This document shows, piece after piece, positions 10,606-19,898 of a stretch of DNA of 64,000 nucleotides. The stretch's first letter is position 1, and each line of letters starts with the position of its first letter. The notes beneath the pieces were generated by a model. It saw only the letters and a program-made list of their open reading frames with translations, had not been told where the DNA came from and made no database searches. Origin of the DNA: Manihot esculenta (taxonomy: Eukaryota; Streptophyta; Magnoliopsida; Malpighiales; Euphorbiaceae). A program made the position numbers and the translations under genes. Location: NCBI RefSeq assembly GCF_001659605.2, contig NC_035164.2, positions 8,667,038 to 8,731,037 of the forward strand, read 5' to 3'.

Positions 10606-11060
10606 AAAAAGGCCACAAGACGAGTATCCGCCAAGATCAGGACTGGGTGTCAGCCCCAATTAATAAAAAGATTTCTAAAGCATTTCTTGCCTAGACTACA
10701 AGGCGGTTATCCATCAAGCTCACTACCAGGTGTCAGTCCCAATTAATAACAAATTTCTAAGGTATTTCTTTCCTAGGCCATAAGACGGGTATTTGTCAGG
10801 CTCACGAATGGGTGCCAGTTCTAATTAATAAAAATTTCTAAGGCAATTCTTGATTAGGCCACAAGGCAGGTATCCGCTAGGCTCACGACCGAGTGTCAGT
10901 CCCAATTAATAAAATTTCTAAGGCATTTCTTGCCTAAGGCATAAGGCAAGTATCCGCCAGGCCTAAGTTACTGGGTGTTAATCCCACCTAATAAAATTCT
11001 CAGGCATTTGTATGCTTGGGTTCCACTTGGCCTGTGACCCAGTGTTAGGCCCCGTTAACA
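10606..11060 (+). repeat. Tandem repeat array of about 82-bp period in the 3' UTR of T
   Basis: The landmark GGCCACAAGGCGGGTATCCG (variably mutated) recurs near 10611, 10694, 10776, 10857 and 10938, with a fainter sixth unit near 11020. Each unit also holds a GTGTCAGTCCCAATTAATAA-like block and TTTCTAAGGCATTTCTTGCC. That is about 5.5 copies, 81-84 bp apart and moderately diverged. Tat elements commonly carry such arrays between integrase and the 3' LTR. Confidence 0.8.
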
Positions 11061-11242
11061 ATTTCATTAAATTTATTTCTTATCAAGAGTTAACAAAATT
11101 TTACCTTGTCATTTTAAATTTAAGTTGGAGATTGATGCATAAAGATAGCTGCTTAAGAGTTTTGATTATAGATAAGGACCAATACTTCGTGAAAATAAAG
11201 CACAATGAAAAGCAAAATTTTTTCATTAAAGACAAATTCAAG

Positions 11243-11677
11243 TTACAAGGCAGGAGGATTGTCATTAGTTTCCTCCTCCCCAGCTTCTATTACATGTTCA
11301 TCTATTATTATTACAGTAGAAACTGGGTCAGGAGGATTGTCTTCGATTTTTCTCTCCTCATCCTGCCCATCCTCGTCCTCATCCACTTCATCCGAGAAGA
11401 TGTAGTCAGTCTAGGAGAAGTCTTCTGCAGGAAGATGCTTGATGAGTTCTTTCTTGATAGAGTCTTGCCCTTGTATGAACATCTTTCCACCTCGCGCCAC
11501 CGTTTCCTCAAGCTTAGCTTACAATTCAGCCACTTTAGTCGTGGCAGCACAAGCCTCCTCAACCTGAGATTGTAGCTCCTAGACTTGGCGCTAAAGCATG
11601 GCCAATTGTTCCTTGTCCATTTTTGCTCGATTCTCGGGGGCGAACTTTGAATTGTTGGCCTCGACTAGGTCTGCTTG
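11243..11677 (-). pseudogene. Antisense ORF remnant at the 3' end of T
   Basis: On the - strand a frame runs from the A insertion point to a TAA at 11245-11243 with four internal stops. It reads as a coiled-coil-like stretch (ELQSQVEEACAATTKVAEL ... AKLEETVARGG), then IKKELIKHLPAEDFS, then a very acidic tail (DEVDEDEDGQDEER ... EAGEEETNDN). Position and opposite strand match the additional antisense ORF described in Tat elements. Its function is unknown and the plus-strand ORF over it is a shadow. The N-terminal part was separated by insertion of A. Confidence 0.55.
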
Positions 11678-11924
11678 GTGTAATACCCGGCTAGACTCCG
11701 GCATCGGAATTCCTGCTTTGCGGCGGAACTTCGGATGTCGAAACTCTCTAGTAGGGTAAAATATGTTTTTACAAAATGTTTTTCATGTTTTTGATGGTTA
11801 ATTTTGAGTTAAAGTTTTAAAGAAAAGAAAAGAAAGATCATGAAGGAAGAGCCCAGGTTCGGCCGCCGAACATGGGATGCATGCGGAGGCACGTTAGGCC
11901 CCCAAAAGTGGTCTGGCCAGCCAC

Positions 11925-11932
11925 CTATAAAG
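11925..11932 (+). promoter_or_regulatory. TATA box of LTR A
   Basis: CTATAAAG follows GTCTGGCCAGCCAC, about 55 bp downstream of the U3 motif TTCGGCCGCCGAA. The same order occurs in B (61740-61731) and F. Confidence 0.6.
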
Positions 11933-12160
11933 GGGTCCCCTATCCGAAATGGGCGAGTTTTCCTCTCCCCATTTCCGGCCAAGGTGAATCTCCGCCCTCC
12001 CTTGTCGATCTTGAGTCCTTCCTTCAAGTCTCTCGTGATTTTTATGAGTTTTTAACTTGGTTTTGAAGATTTTCGAGCAAAGAACGAAGTTTTAAAGCTT
12101 GGAGACCCGGAGCTCAATTTCTCCCATCTCCGAGTTTGGATCGTCTCCCCTCTCGTTTTT

Positions 12161-12172
12161 CAAGAGGTAAGA
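12161..12172 (+). other. Predicted splice donor in the leader of A
   Basis: CAAGAG|GTAAGA. The match AAGAG|GTAAG is kept in LTRs A, S, B, C and E, with AGGAG|GTAAG in D, while the flanking sequence diverges. This agrees with the plant 5' splice-site consensus. Use is inferred. Confidence 0.5.
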
Positions 12173-12433
12173 GTAGATCCTACCTTTCTTTTATGTTTTA
12201 TGAAAGTTTTGAGGGGTTTTAAGAGGGTTTGTTGCATGATTAGGGTTTATGCTAGTATTATGGTTAATGTATGTTGTATGTATTGCTAGATGTGTTGTTG
12301 TTGGAGTATAGGCTAGTTTTAAGCCCCTAAATACTTAAGGATGTGTTTATGCATGTTTAGGAGTGTTGTGTTTGAGTTTGGAAGGTTGGGAGGCAAAAAT
12401 GTGCATAAGAGCTGAGTTCTGCCACTTCTGGAA

Positions 12434-12637
12434 GAACTCAGGTTCGGCAGCCGAAGGCACTTTCGGCCGCCGAACCTGCCTTTGGAGGCAAGCTTTTGGC
12501 TGCCGAACCCTGCTCCCGAAAGTTGGACTTTCGGCTCTGGAGGGGAGTTTCGGCCGCCAAAGGTGCCGCCGAAGGTGCATGAGTTTCGTCTCTGGAAGGG
12601 ACTTTCGGCCGCCGAAGGTGCCGCCGAAAGTGCCCTG
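12434..12637 (+). repeat. Intronic cluster of TTCGG near-palindromes in LTR A
   Basis: Units of roughly 54 bp built from GACTTTCGGCCGCCGAAGGT and a spacer like GTTTCGTCTCTGGA, with variants of the central base. The cluster lies between the predicted donor (12167) and the acceptor (12756). Equivalent clusters occupy the same place in B, C, D and E. Confidence 0.7.
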
Positions 12638-12756
12638 TTTAGCCTTCCTTTGCATGTTTTCTATGATTATTTTAGGATGTTTTAGAGGGTTTTTGGGGAG
12701 TTGTTTAGAGTCATTTTAGTGTATATTTGGTCCCTCATTTGAGTCCACCTGTGTAG

Positions 12757-12828
12757 GTTCGAACTCGAGGAACTGAGGACCCCAGCAGTTAGATAGCTGC
12801 TTCAGAGTCTGTTCAGAGTCAGCCAGAG
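12757..12828 (+). other. Predicted leader exon 2 in LTR A
   Basis: A 72-nt block bounded by CCACCTGTGTAG on the left and CAGAG|GTGAGTAG on the right. It contains a conserved CGAGGAACTGAGGACCCC core. Border signals are conserved in B, C, D and E. Splicing is inferred. Confidence 0.5.
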
Positions 12829-13787
12829 GTGAGTAGAACTGAACTATGTGTTAAAATAATGAAGTTTTGAGCATGTTCATGCATCATGAATGCCGTGATA
12901 TACTTTAGGTTGTTGCATTAGAATCTCACAAATATGCTGCATTGCATTCTATATTGTTGATGTGGATGGATGTTGGATGATCCATTAGCCCTCAATATGA
13001 TATGATGATTTATGAAAGTCCAAGGCTGCCCATGTCCACGCGTCCTAACATTTATTATGTATGATTTACGAAAGTCCAGGGCTGCCCATGTCCACGCGTC
13101 TTGGCATTGTGTGATGTTTAAGAGGAAGTCCTGCAGAGCTCCATCGAGGGCCGGGCACATTGGATATGTAAAGGGTTAACCATTGGTGACAAGTCCATCT
13201 ATGATGTGAATTGTATGTGTTGTGATGCATTCCATGTAAGCATAATTTATGATTATGTTATTTTTGTTCTGCTCACTGGGCTTTTTAGCTCAACTCCTTT
13301 CCCTTAACCCCCAGGCTTGCAGGTTCAGGATAGACCAGGGAGTCTTCAAGGTTGAAGTCAAGTTAAGTGTAATAGTTAGAATGGACATGTATTGTAAAAT
13401 GATTTTATGCAATGTAATGTAAAGAATATTTTATGGTTTAGTATTGTGCTTGGCCCGAATAGTAATGTTAATTCCCTTATACATGATCTTTTAACGAAAT
13501 GTTTTTATGATGAAAAATGATAGACCAAGCTTGATGTATGTTATGATAACCCACTAGAGCATTTGATGAGGGCTGTAGTTTGAGGTTTTATGTCTATGAT
13601 TTTTAGTGCATGCACAGGTCAGGCTTGGAATATGGAAAGTTTTTACATTTTTGTGAAAATGTATGATCATGTATGAGATGTTATCAGGTATATAGCAGGT
13701 ACAGAAGGCTTGCTACGGGTCCCAGCGACCTTAAGCCGATTTGGATCCTAGCGCTGGTAGCGGTCTAATTTCCGGGTCGTTACAGAT

Positions 13788-13800
13788 TGGTATCAAAGCC
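13788..13800 (+). other. Primer-binding site of A
   Basis: TGGTATCAAAGCC, initiator Met tRNA type with one A for G compared with E and B. Confidence 0.75.
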
Positions 13801-14011
13801 CTAGATTCATATGGTCGGACCTAGAGTGTGTCAGGCTCATAGGGGTTATAGAAGGGCAAGCACAATAGGAAAAAGAAAATCATGTCCACTAGGATAGGAG
13901 GTGGAGTCCTGTCTTGAATGATGATGTGAAATGCCATGATTTATGCATGTGCATTAATGTTATGCTATGTACGTAATGCGGGTTCATGTGTTTCCACATG
14001 GACTATTTGAT

Positions 14012-14043
14012 GCTAATGTTTTATGTAATGTGTTGTTTTTCAG
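14012..14043 (+). other. Predicted branch point and splice acceptor before A gag
   Basis: ATGCTAATG (branch-point-like) is followed about 25 bp later by TGTTGTTTTTCAG ending at 14043, eight bases before the gag ATG at 14052. The TTTTCAG just upstream of gag is also present in B, C, D and E. The CTAA-containing branch is present in B, C and E. Confidence 0.5.
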
Positions 14044-14051
14044 TAAGCAGA

Positions 14052-15149
14052 ATGAGAGGCACTCGTCGATATGCACGATTGACTGGAGTACCACCTGAGA
14101 ATGAGGGCATGGATGCCCATCCTCCTGCATTGCCAAGGGCAATGTCATGCAGATCTAATAGAGAGAGATCAGTAAGGGACCCTAGAAGGTCTTTTGATGC
14201 TAGTAGACGGGGTACAGATCAAGGTGGGAATTCAGCTGATGTGAGGGAAGATATGGATGTTAACCAGAGGAGAGATGGAAGCTTGGGAGTAAGCATGTCT
14301 GAGGAGGGTTCAGGGGAGTCACAAGGAGGCGCTCAGGCCTCGGAGTTTGGTTATCCACCCTAATATCCACCCTTTTCTCAAGGCTCAGGGTATCCGATGG
14401 GGGGTACATCGGATTTCTCTAGCTTTAACCCCTACCCTTCCTACATGCCTTACCCTCCCTTTTACCCATCATACCCTCAGTATCCCATGTATCCACCCCC
14501 ACCTTTCCATCCAAATCCAGCAAACCCTATCTCAGGGAATGTGGCACCTCCTCCTCCACCAGCAAAGCCAGCTACCCCCAATGTCCAAATGCCTAAGCCT
14601 AGCTCTTCTGGGGGGGATAAGGTGAAGATGACTGATTATCTTAAGCTGGATGCTCCCAAGTTTAATACGGGGGATGATCCGTTTGAGTACCTCAAAACGG
14701 TGAAAATGATAACCGACGAGTTGGGAGCAAGTGATAGTAGGGCCATTCAGATGGGGGGTTTCACACTCAAATGTAAGAAGGCCAAGGATTGGTTCAAGAG
14801 CTATGTGGACCCAAGGGTGAATAGTCTATCCTGGGAGGAATTTGCAAATGAATTTGCAGGATGGGCTTTCCCTGATAGCTCCAGGGAGCTGAAGATGATT
14901 GAGTTCGAGCAGCTAAGGCAGACGGAGGAGATGAGTGTAGATGAATACACTGATAGATTCCTGGAGCTGTTGCCGTTTGCAGGGCAAGCTTTTGACACAG
15001 ATCTGAAGAAGTCTAGGAGGTACATCATGAAGCTTCACTCCAAGTATTCCTCTTTGATTCAATCAACAGAGAGGGAGAGTTTCCATGCTATAGTGGACAT
15101 GGCCCGGAAGATGGAGGCCAGTGCAATAATCGAAGGGAGAGTTAAATAG
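14052..15149 (+). pseudogene. gag: A gag (capsid part of the polyprotein)
   Basis: Starts MRGTRRYARL at 14052, the conserved start of the family. Order: charged N-terminus, Pro/Tyr-rich segment (PYPPFYPSYPQYPMYP), then the Ty3-type Gag core from [13 protein letters not shown] to about EASAIIEGRVK. TAA at 14361-14363 and TAG at 15147-15149 interrupt one continuous frame that runs on into pol. Related copies have CAG at the second site. The first site is His, Tyr or Gln in relatives, so its origin is unclear. Gag would assemble the particle; this copy is dead. Confidence 0.8.
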
Positions 15150-18100
15150 TCAGTGGCACAGCCTTCAGGTTCCAAGACTCCGAGCAGTGTAAAGATGGAC
15201 AGGTCCAAGTCTAAGAAGAGCAAGTTCTGGAACAAGATAAAGTCTGGTCTGGGAATGGGAGGTGGCTCAAGCTCTGGCTCAGGCAATCCTGTTTGTATGA
15301 AGTGCGATAAGCCACACAAAGGAGTCTGTCGGTATGGGACGACAGCCTATTTCAGATGTGGGCAGGAGGGACACATGGCACAGGAGTGTCCTAGGGCACC
15401 TTTTATGGCACAGTCCCAGCAGACAGCTTCAGGTAGTGTAGCACAGCCAGTAGCTCCAGCCGTGACTCAGGGTAGTAGCAGAGGCAGAGGGAGAGGGGCA
15501 GCCTCTTCTTCAGGTTCCCGGGGTGAAGGTCCCATAGCTCCAGCTAGGATCTTCACTATGACACAGCAGGAGGCGAACACATCCAACACCATGGTGTCAG
15601 GTAATCTCATCATTGGTTGTTCAGATGTGTATACTTTAATGGACCCTAGTGCATCTCATTCTTTTGTTGCCCTGAGAGCAGTAGAGAGGTTGGGTTTGAT
15701 GGTCTCTGGGTTGGAGTGTCCCCTTTGGGTCAGTGGACCCAAGTGTGATCCATCAATGGCAGAGTCAGTCTGCCGGTTTAGTCCAGTGTTTGTAGAGGAT
15801 AGATGCCTTCCAGCCGACCTAGTGGTTCTAGACTTGACAGATTTTGACGTCATTCTAGGGATGGATTGGCTATCTATCCATGGTGCTACTCTGGACTGTA
15901 GAGACAAGATAGTCAGGTTCAGAGGTCAGGATGGGTGGTCAGAGGTCGTCTTCAGAAGAGACAAGAGGGGTACGCCTAGAGGTCTGATATCAGCCCTACA
16001 GGCTCGTAGGTTGCTCAGGAGGGGATGTCAGGGGTCTTTGGCTCAGGTGAGAGAGCTTAATAGTCAGGTTAGGGAGCCCGCCTCAATGCCCATTGTCAGA
16101 GAATTTCTAGATGTCTTTCCAGATGAGCTTCCAGGACTACCACCTGTTAGGGAGATAGAGTTTGAAATAGAATTGATGCCTGGAACCAGACCAATCTCTA
16201 TCCCTCCCTACAGGATGGCACCAGCAGAGTTGAAGGAGTTGAAGGAGCAGTTGCAAGAGTTGGTAGACAAGGGTTTCATCCGACCGAGTACCTCACCTTG
16301 GGGTGCTCCAGTGTTGTTTGTGAGAAAGAAGGATGGATCCCTCAGACTTTGTATTGACTACAGGCAGTTGAACAAAGTCAGTACTAAGAATAAGTATCCG
16401 TTGCCCAGGATCGATGATCTATTTGACTAGCTGGCAGGAGCAGGTTGTTTCTCCAAGATAGATCTGAGATCTGGGTACCATCAGTTGAGAATAAGAGAAG
16501 AGGACGTGCTGAAGACAGCGTTCAGGACCAGATATGGGCACTATGAGTTCCTTGTGATGCTGTTCGGGCTATCCAATGCCCCTACAGTATTCATGGACCT
16601 CATGAACAGGGTTTTCAGTCAGTATCTGGACCACTTTGTTATTGTCTTCATCGATGATATCTTAGTGTATTCCAGAAACGCAGAGGAGCATGCCCATCAT
16701 TTGAGGACAGTTTTGCAGACCTTGAGAGAGCATGGCTTGTATGCCAAGTTCTCCAAATATGAATTCTGGTTGAGGAGTATCTCATTCTTGGGGCATGTTG
16801 TGTCAGAACAGGGAATTGAAGCGGACCCCAAGAAGGTAGAAGCTATGGCTAACTGGCCTAGACCCACTACAGTAACAGAGATCAAAAGCTTTCTGGGTTT
16901 GGCAGGTTACTACAGGAGGTTCGTACAACACTTTGCCAAAATTGCCGCTCCTATGACCAGATTAACCAAGAAGAATCATAAGTTTGTATGGTCTGATCAG
17001 TGTGAAGAGAGCTTTGAGGAGCTAAAGAAGAGGTTGACGTCGGCACCGGTGTTAGCTCTGCCAACCAGTAATGAAGACTTCACAGTTTTCTGTGATACAT
17101 CCCGTGTGGGACTGGGTTGTATGTTAATGCAGAATGATAGGGTAATTGCTTATGCTTCTAGGCAGTTGAAGAAGCATGAGTTGAATTATCCTACACATGA
17201 CCTAGAGATGGCAACAGTAATCTTTGCACTTAAGATGTGGAGGCATTACCTATATGGGGTTAAATGTGAGATCTTCATAGATCATAAAAGCCTGCAGTAC
17301 ATCTTGAGTCAGAGAGAGTTGAACCTGAGGCAAAAAAGATGGGTGGAACTGCTTAGCGACTATGATTGCAAAATTCAGTATCTTCCGGGTAAGGCAAATG
17401 TTGTGGCAGATGCCCTAAGCCGAAAGTCACTTGGCAGTTTATCCCATATCACAGCAGAGAGAAGACCGGTAGTGAGAGAGTTCTATAAGCTTATTAATGA
17501 GGGACTGCAGTTGGAGTTGTTTGGTATAGGGGCTTTGATAGCTCAAATGAGGGTGACACCCATGTTTCTAGAGCAGGTGGCTCAGAAACAGCATGAGGAC
17601 CCAGAGTTGGTGAAGATAGCAAGAGCAGTATAGACAGGCAAGAATGACGAGTTCAGATTTGATGACAAAGGGATCCTCCGCTATGGGAACAGATTATGTG
17701 TACCAGATGACATAAATCTAAAGGGAGACATTATGAGGGAAGCTCATAATGCTAGATACAGCATTCACCCTGGAGCCACCAAAATGTACCAAGATCTGAA
17801 GAGAGTTTATTGGTGGCCAGCTATGAAAAGGGAGGTGGCACAGTTCGTGTCCGCCTGTGAGGTATGTCAAAGGGTGAAGCTGGAACATCAGAAGCCGGCT
17901 GGAATGCTTAACCCACTGCCGATTCCAGAGTGGAAATGGGAGAATATCGCTATGGACTTTGTGGTGGGGTTATCGGCAACATCCAACAGATTAGACTCCA
18001 TATGGGTGATCATGGACAGACTGACCAAATCTGCTCACTTCATCCCTGTTAGGAGTGGCTACTCTGTGGATAAATTGGCGCAGGTATTTGTTGATGAAGT

Positions 18101-18989
18101 GGTCAGGTTGCATGGGACTCCTGTTTCAATAGTATCTGATAGAGGACCCCAGTTCACCTCCAGGTTTTGGCGGAGTCTGCAGAATGCTATGGGTACCAGG
18201 TTGGATTTTAGCACTGCTTTCCATCCTCAGACTGATGGGTAGTCGGAAAGGACCATCCAGACAATTGAAGATATGCTCAGAATGTGTGTGCTAGATTTTG
18301 ACGGTTCTTGGAGGCAGCATCTACCCTTGGTGGAGTTTGCCTACAATAACAGCTATCATGCTAGCATAGGGATGGCTCCATATGAAGTTTTGTATGGAAG
18401 GAAGTGCAGGTCACCTGTTTGCTGGGAAGAAGTTGGAGAGAGGGCCTTGGCAGGGCCTGAGTTAGTAGAGATCACCAGCAGGGTGGTGCCCATTATTAGA
18501 GAGAGGATCAAAACTGCTGTAAGTCAGAAGAAAAGCTATGCAAATGTCCGCAGGAGGCAAGTAGAGTTCCAAGAGGGAGATTTGGTGTTGCTCAAGGTGT
18601 CTCCTATGAAAGGGGTGATTCGATTTGGGAAGAAAGGTAAGCTAGCTCCACGATACATCGGACCCTTTGAGATCTTGCAGAAGATTGGGAATGTATCGTA
18701 CAAGTTGGACTTGCCTGCTTCTATGGAGAGAATCCATCCGATTTTCCATGTTTCCATGTTAAGGAAGTTCGTGCCAGATTCGGGCAAGGTTCTTAGTGAG
18801 CCTGATGTAGAGATCCAAGGAGATCTCACCTATGTTGAGCAGTCAGTGCGGATCTTAGACACGCAGATTAGAAAGCTGAGGAATAAGGAAATCCCGATGG
18901 TGAAAGTCCTTTGGAATCACCACAACATCGAGGAGTGTACCTGGGAGACACGGGAGTCCATGCTCCAGCAATACCCTCATCTCTTCTAA
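15150..18989 (+). pseudogene. pol: A pol: zinc knuckle, protease, RT, RNase H, integrase, chromodomain-like tail
   Basis: Same frame as gag. Zinc knuckles lie at about 15293-15394; the second has lost its first Cys ([10 protein letters not shown]). The protease site near 15642 is DPSASHSF where B and C have [10 protein letters not shown] carries FIDD at 16647-16658. RNase H starts with FCDTSRVG (Ala to Thr). Integrase keeps its HHCC and the catalytic Asp (17955), Asp (18138) and Glu (18246). The tail IRKLRNKEIPMVKVLW ... YPHLF is chromodomain-like. TAG stops at 16428, 17631 and 18240 replace Gln found in relatives; the last is two codons before the catalytic Glu. Confidence 0.85.
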
Positions 18990-19086
18990 GGTATGTGTTA
19001 TAGGTTTTTGTGTTTCTTGATGTTTTAAGCTATGCATATTTTTTTTTGGTGAACATTTGGGGACGAATGTTCTTAAGGGGGGAGAA
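18990..19086 (+). other. A 3' hairpin and polypurine tract
   Basis: An imperfect inverted repeat, GAACATTTG ... CGAATGTTC (19051-19072), abuts TTAAGGGGGGAGAA (19073-19086), which ends at the LTR. The same hairpin and tract order is found in B, C and D. Confidence 0.75.
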
Positions 19087-19505
19087 TGTAATACTCGGCT
19101 AGACTCCGGCATCGGAATTCATGCTTTGCGGTGGAACTTCGGATGTCGGAACTCTCTAGTAGGGTAAAATATGTTTTTACAAAATATTTTTCATGTTTTT
19201 GATGGTTAATTTTGAGTTAAAGTTTTAAAGAAAAGAAAAGAAAGAGCATGAAGGAAGAGCCCAGGTTCGGCCGCCGAACATGGGATGCATGCGGAGGCAC
19301 GTTAGGCCCCCGAAAATGGTCTGGCCAGCCACCTATAAAGGGGTCCCCTGTCCGAAATGGGCGAGTTCTCCTCTCCCCATTTCCGGCCAAGGTGAGTCTC
19401 CGCCCTCCCTTGTCGATCTTGAGTCCTTCCTTCAAGTCTCTCATGATTTTTATGAGTTTTTAACTTGGTTTTGAAGATTTTCGAGCAAAGAACGAAGTTT
19501 TGAAG
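19087..19505 (+). repeat. 3' LTR of A, first part
   Basis: TGTAATACTCGG onward matches the 5' LTR (11679 on) with few differences, including a C-to-T in the terminal block. It breaks off after GAACGAAGTTTTGAAG and resumes at 62644 with CTTGGAGACCCGG, exactly continuing the 5' LTR text around 12098. Confidence 0.9.
19501..19505 (+). other. Target-site duplication TGAAG, left copy (S insertion)
   Basis: TGAAG here and at 62639-62643 flank the S-B-C-D block. Removing the block leaves one TGAAG and a continuous LTR A. Confidence 0.95.
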
Positions 19506-19849
19506 TGTAATACCCGGCTAGACTCCGGTATCGGAATTCCTACCGCCCGGTGGGATCTCGGATGTCGAAAACCTCTAGAAGGGTAAAAGCATGTTTTCAT
19601 AAATGTTTTAATGTATTTTATGGTTTTAAGCAAAAATGAAATTGAGTTTTAAATGAAAAAGACCAAGGAGACATTTCCAGGTTCGGCCGCCGAACCTCAA
19701 GTTCAGCCGCCGAACGTGGGATGGTTTAGGGGGGGCAAGTTAGGCTTCCGAAAGTTTCAAAGGTTCGGCCGCCGAACCTCATGTTCGACCGCCGAACTTG
19801 CATGAGTTTTGGAGGCACTTTAGGTTGCCGAAACGTGGTCTGCCAGCCC

Positions 19850-19858
19850 CTATATAAG
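19850..19858 (+). promoter_or_regulatory. TATA box of LTR S
   Basis: CTATATAAG after GGTCTGCCAGCCC, the strongest TATA match among the LTRs here. Confidence 0.5.
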
Positions 19859-19893
19859 AGCTCCATGGCCGAAACGGGCTAGTTTTCTCCCCC

Positions 19894-19898
19894 TTTTC
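19894..19898 (+). other. Target-site duplication TTTTC, left copy (B insertion)
   Basis: TTTTC here and at 62076-62080 flank B. Confidence 0.95.

Larger units (their letters stand above)
7762..11678 (+). mobile_element. Element T: decayed Tat/Ogre-lineage element, base of the nest
   Basis: In order it holds RT, a gypsy-type RNase H, a second RNase H, integrase, a tandem repeat array of about 82 bp period, and an antisense ORF remnant. Dual RNase H, 3' tandem repeats and a 3' antisense ORF are known features of the Tat lineage (Ogre, Retand, Grande). Many stops and frame changes show it is old. Its gag and 5' LTR would lie left of E, and its 3' LTR beyond A. Neither is in the window. All other elements here are inserted in it directly or in one another. 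Confidence 0.75.
11679..13784 (+). repeat. 5' LTR of A (2106 bp)
   Basis: TGTAATACCCGG ... CCGGGTCGTTACA. It carries a U3 motif (11858-11871), a TATA box, a conserved donor at 12167, an intronic motif cluster (12434-12637), the exon-2 block (12757-12828), a degenerate pair of repeats around GAAAGTCCAAGGCTGCCC (13014-13105), a pyrimidine-rich acceptor-like site (about 13313) and the conserved U5 block CTACGGGTCCCAGCGACCTT near 13713. No gene is present. Confidence 0.9.
19506..19898 (+). mobile_element. Solo LTR S, left part
   Basis: Starts TGTAATACCCGG. Motifs TTCGGCCGCCGAA occur at 19682-19798, with a TATA box just before the break. It continues at 62081. With both parts S is only about 950 bp, against 2.0-2.3 kb for its relatives. 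It has its own 5-bp duplication and no internal region, so it is a solo LTR with an internal deletion or a short-LTR subfamily. Confidence 0.8.

Noticed and set aside
11012..11575. 187-codon + strand ORF at the end of element T
   Set aside because: It covers the tandem repeat end and the antisense ORF remnant. The - strand frame has the protein-like composition.
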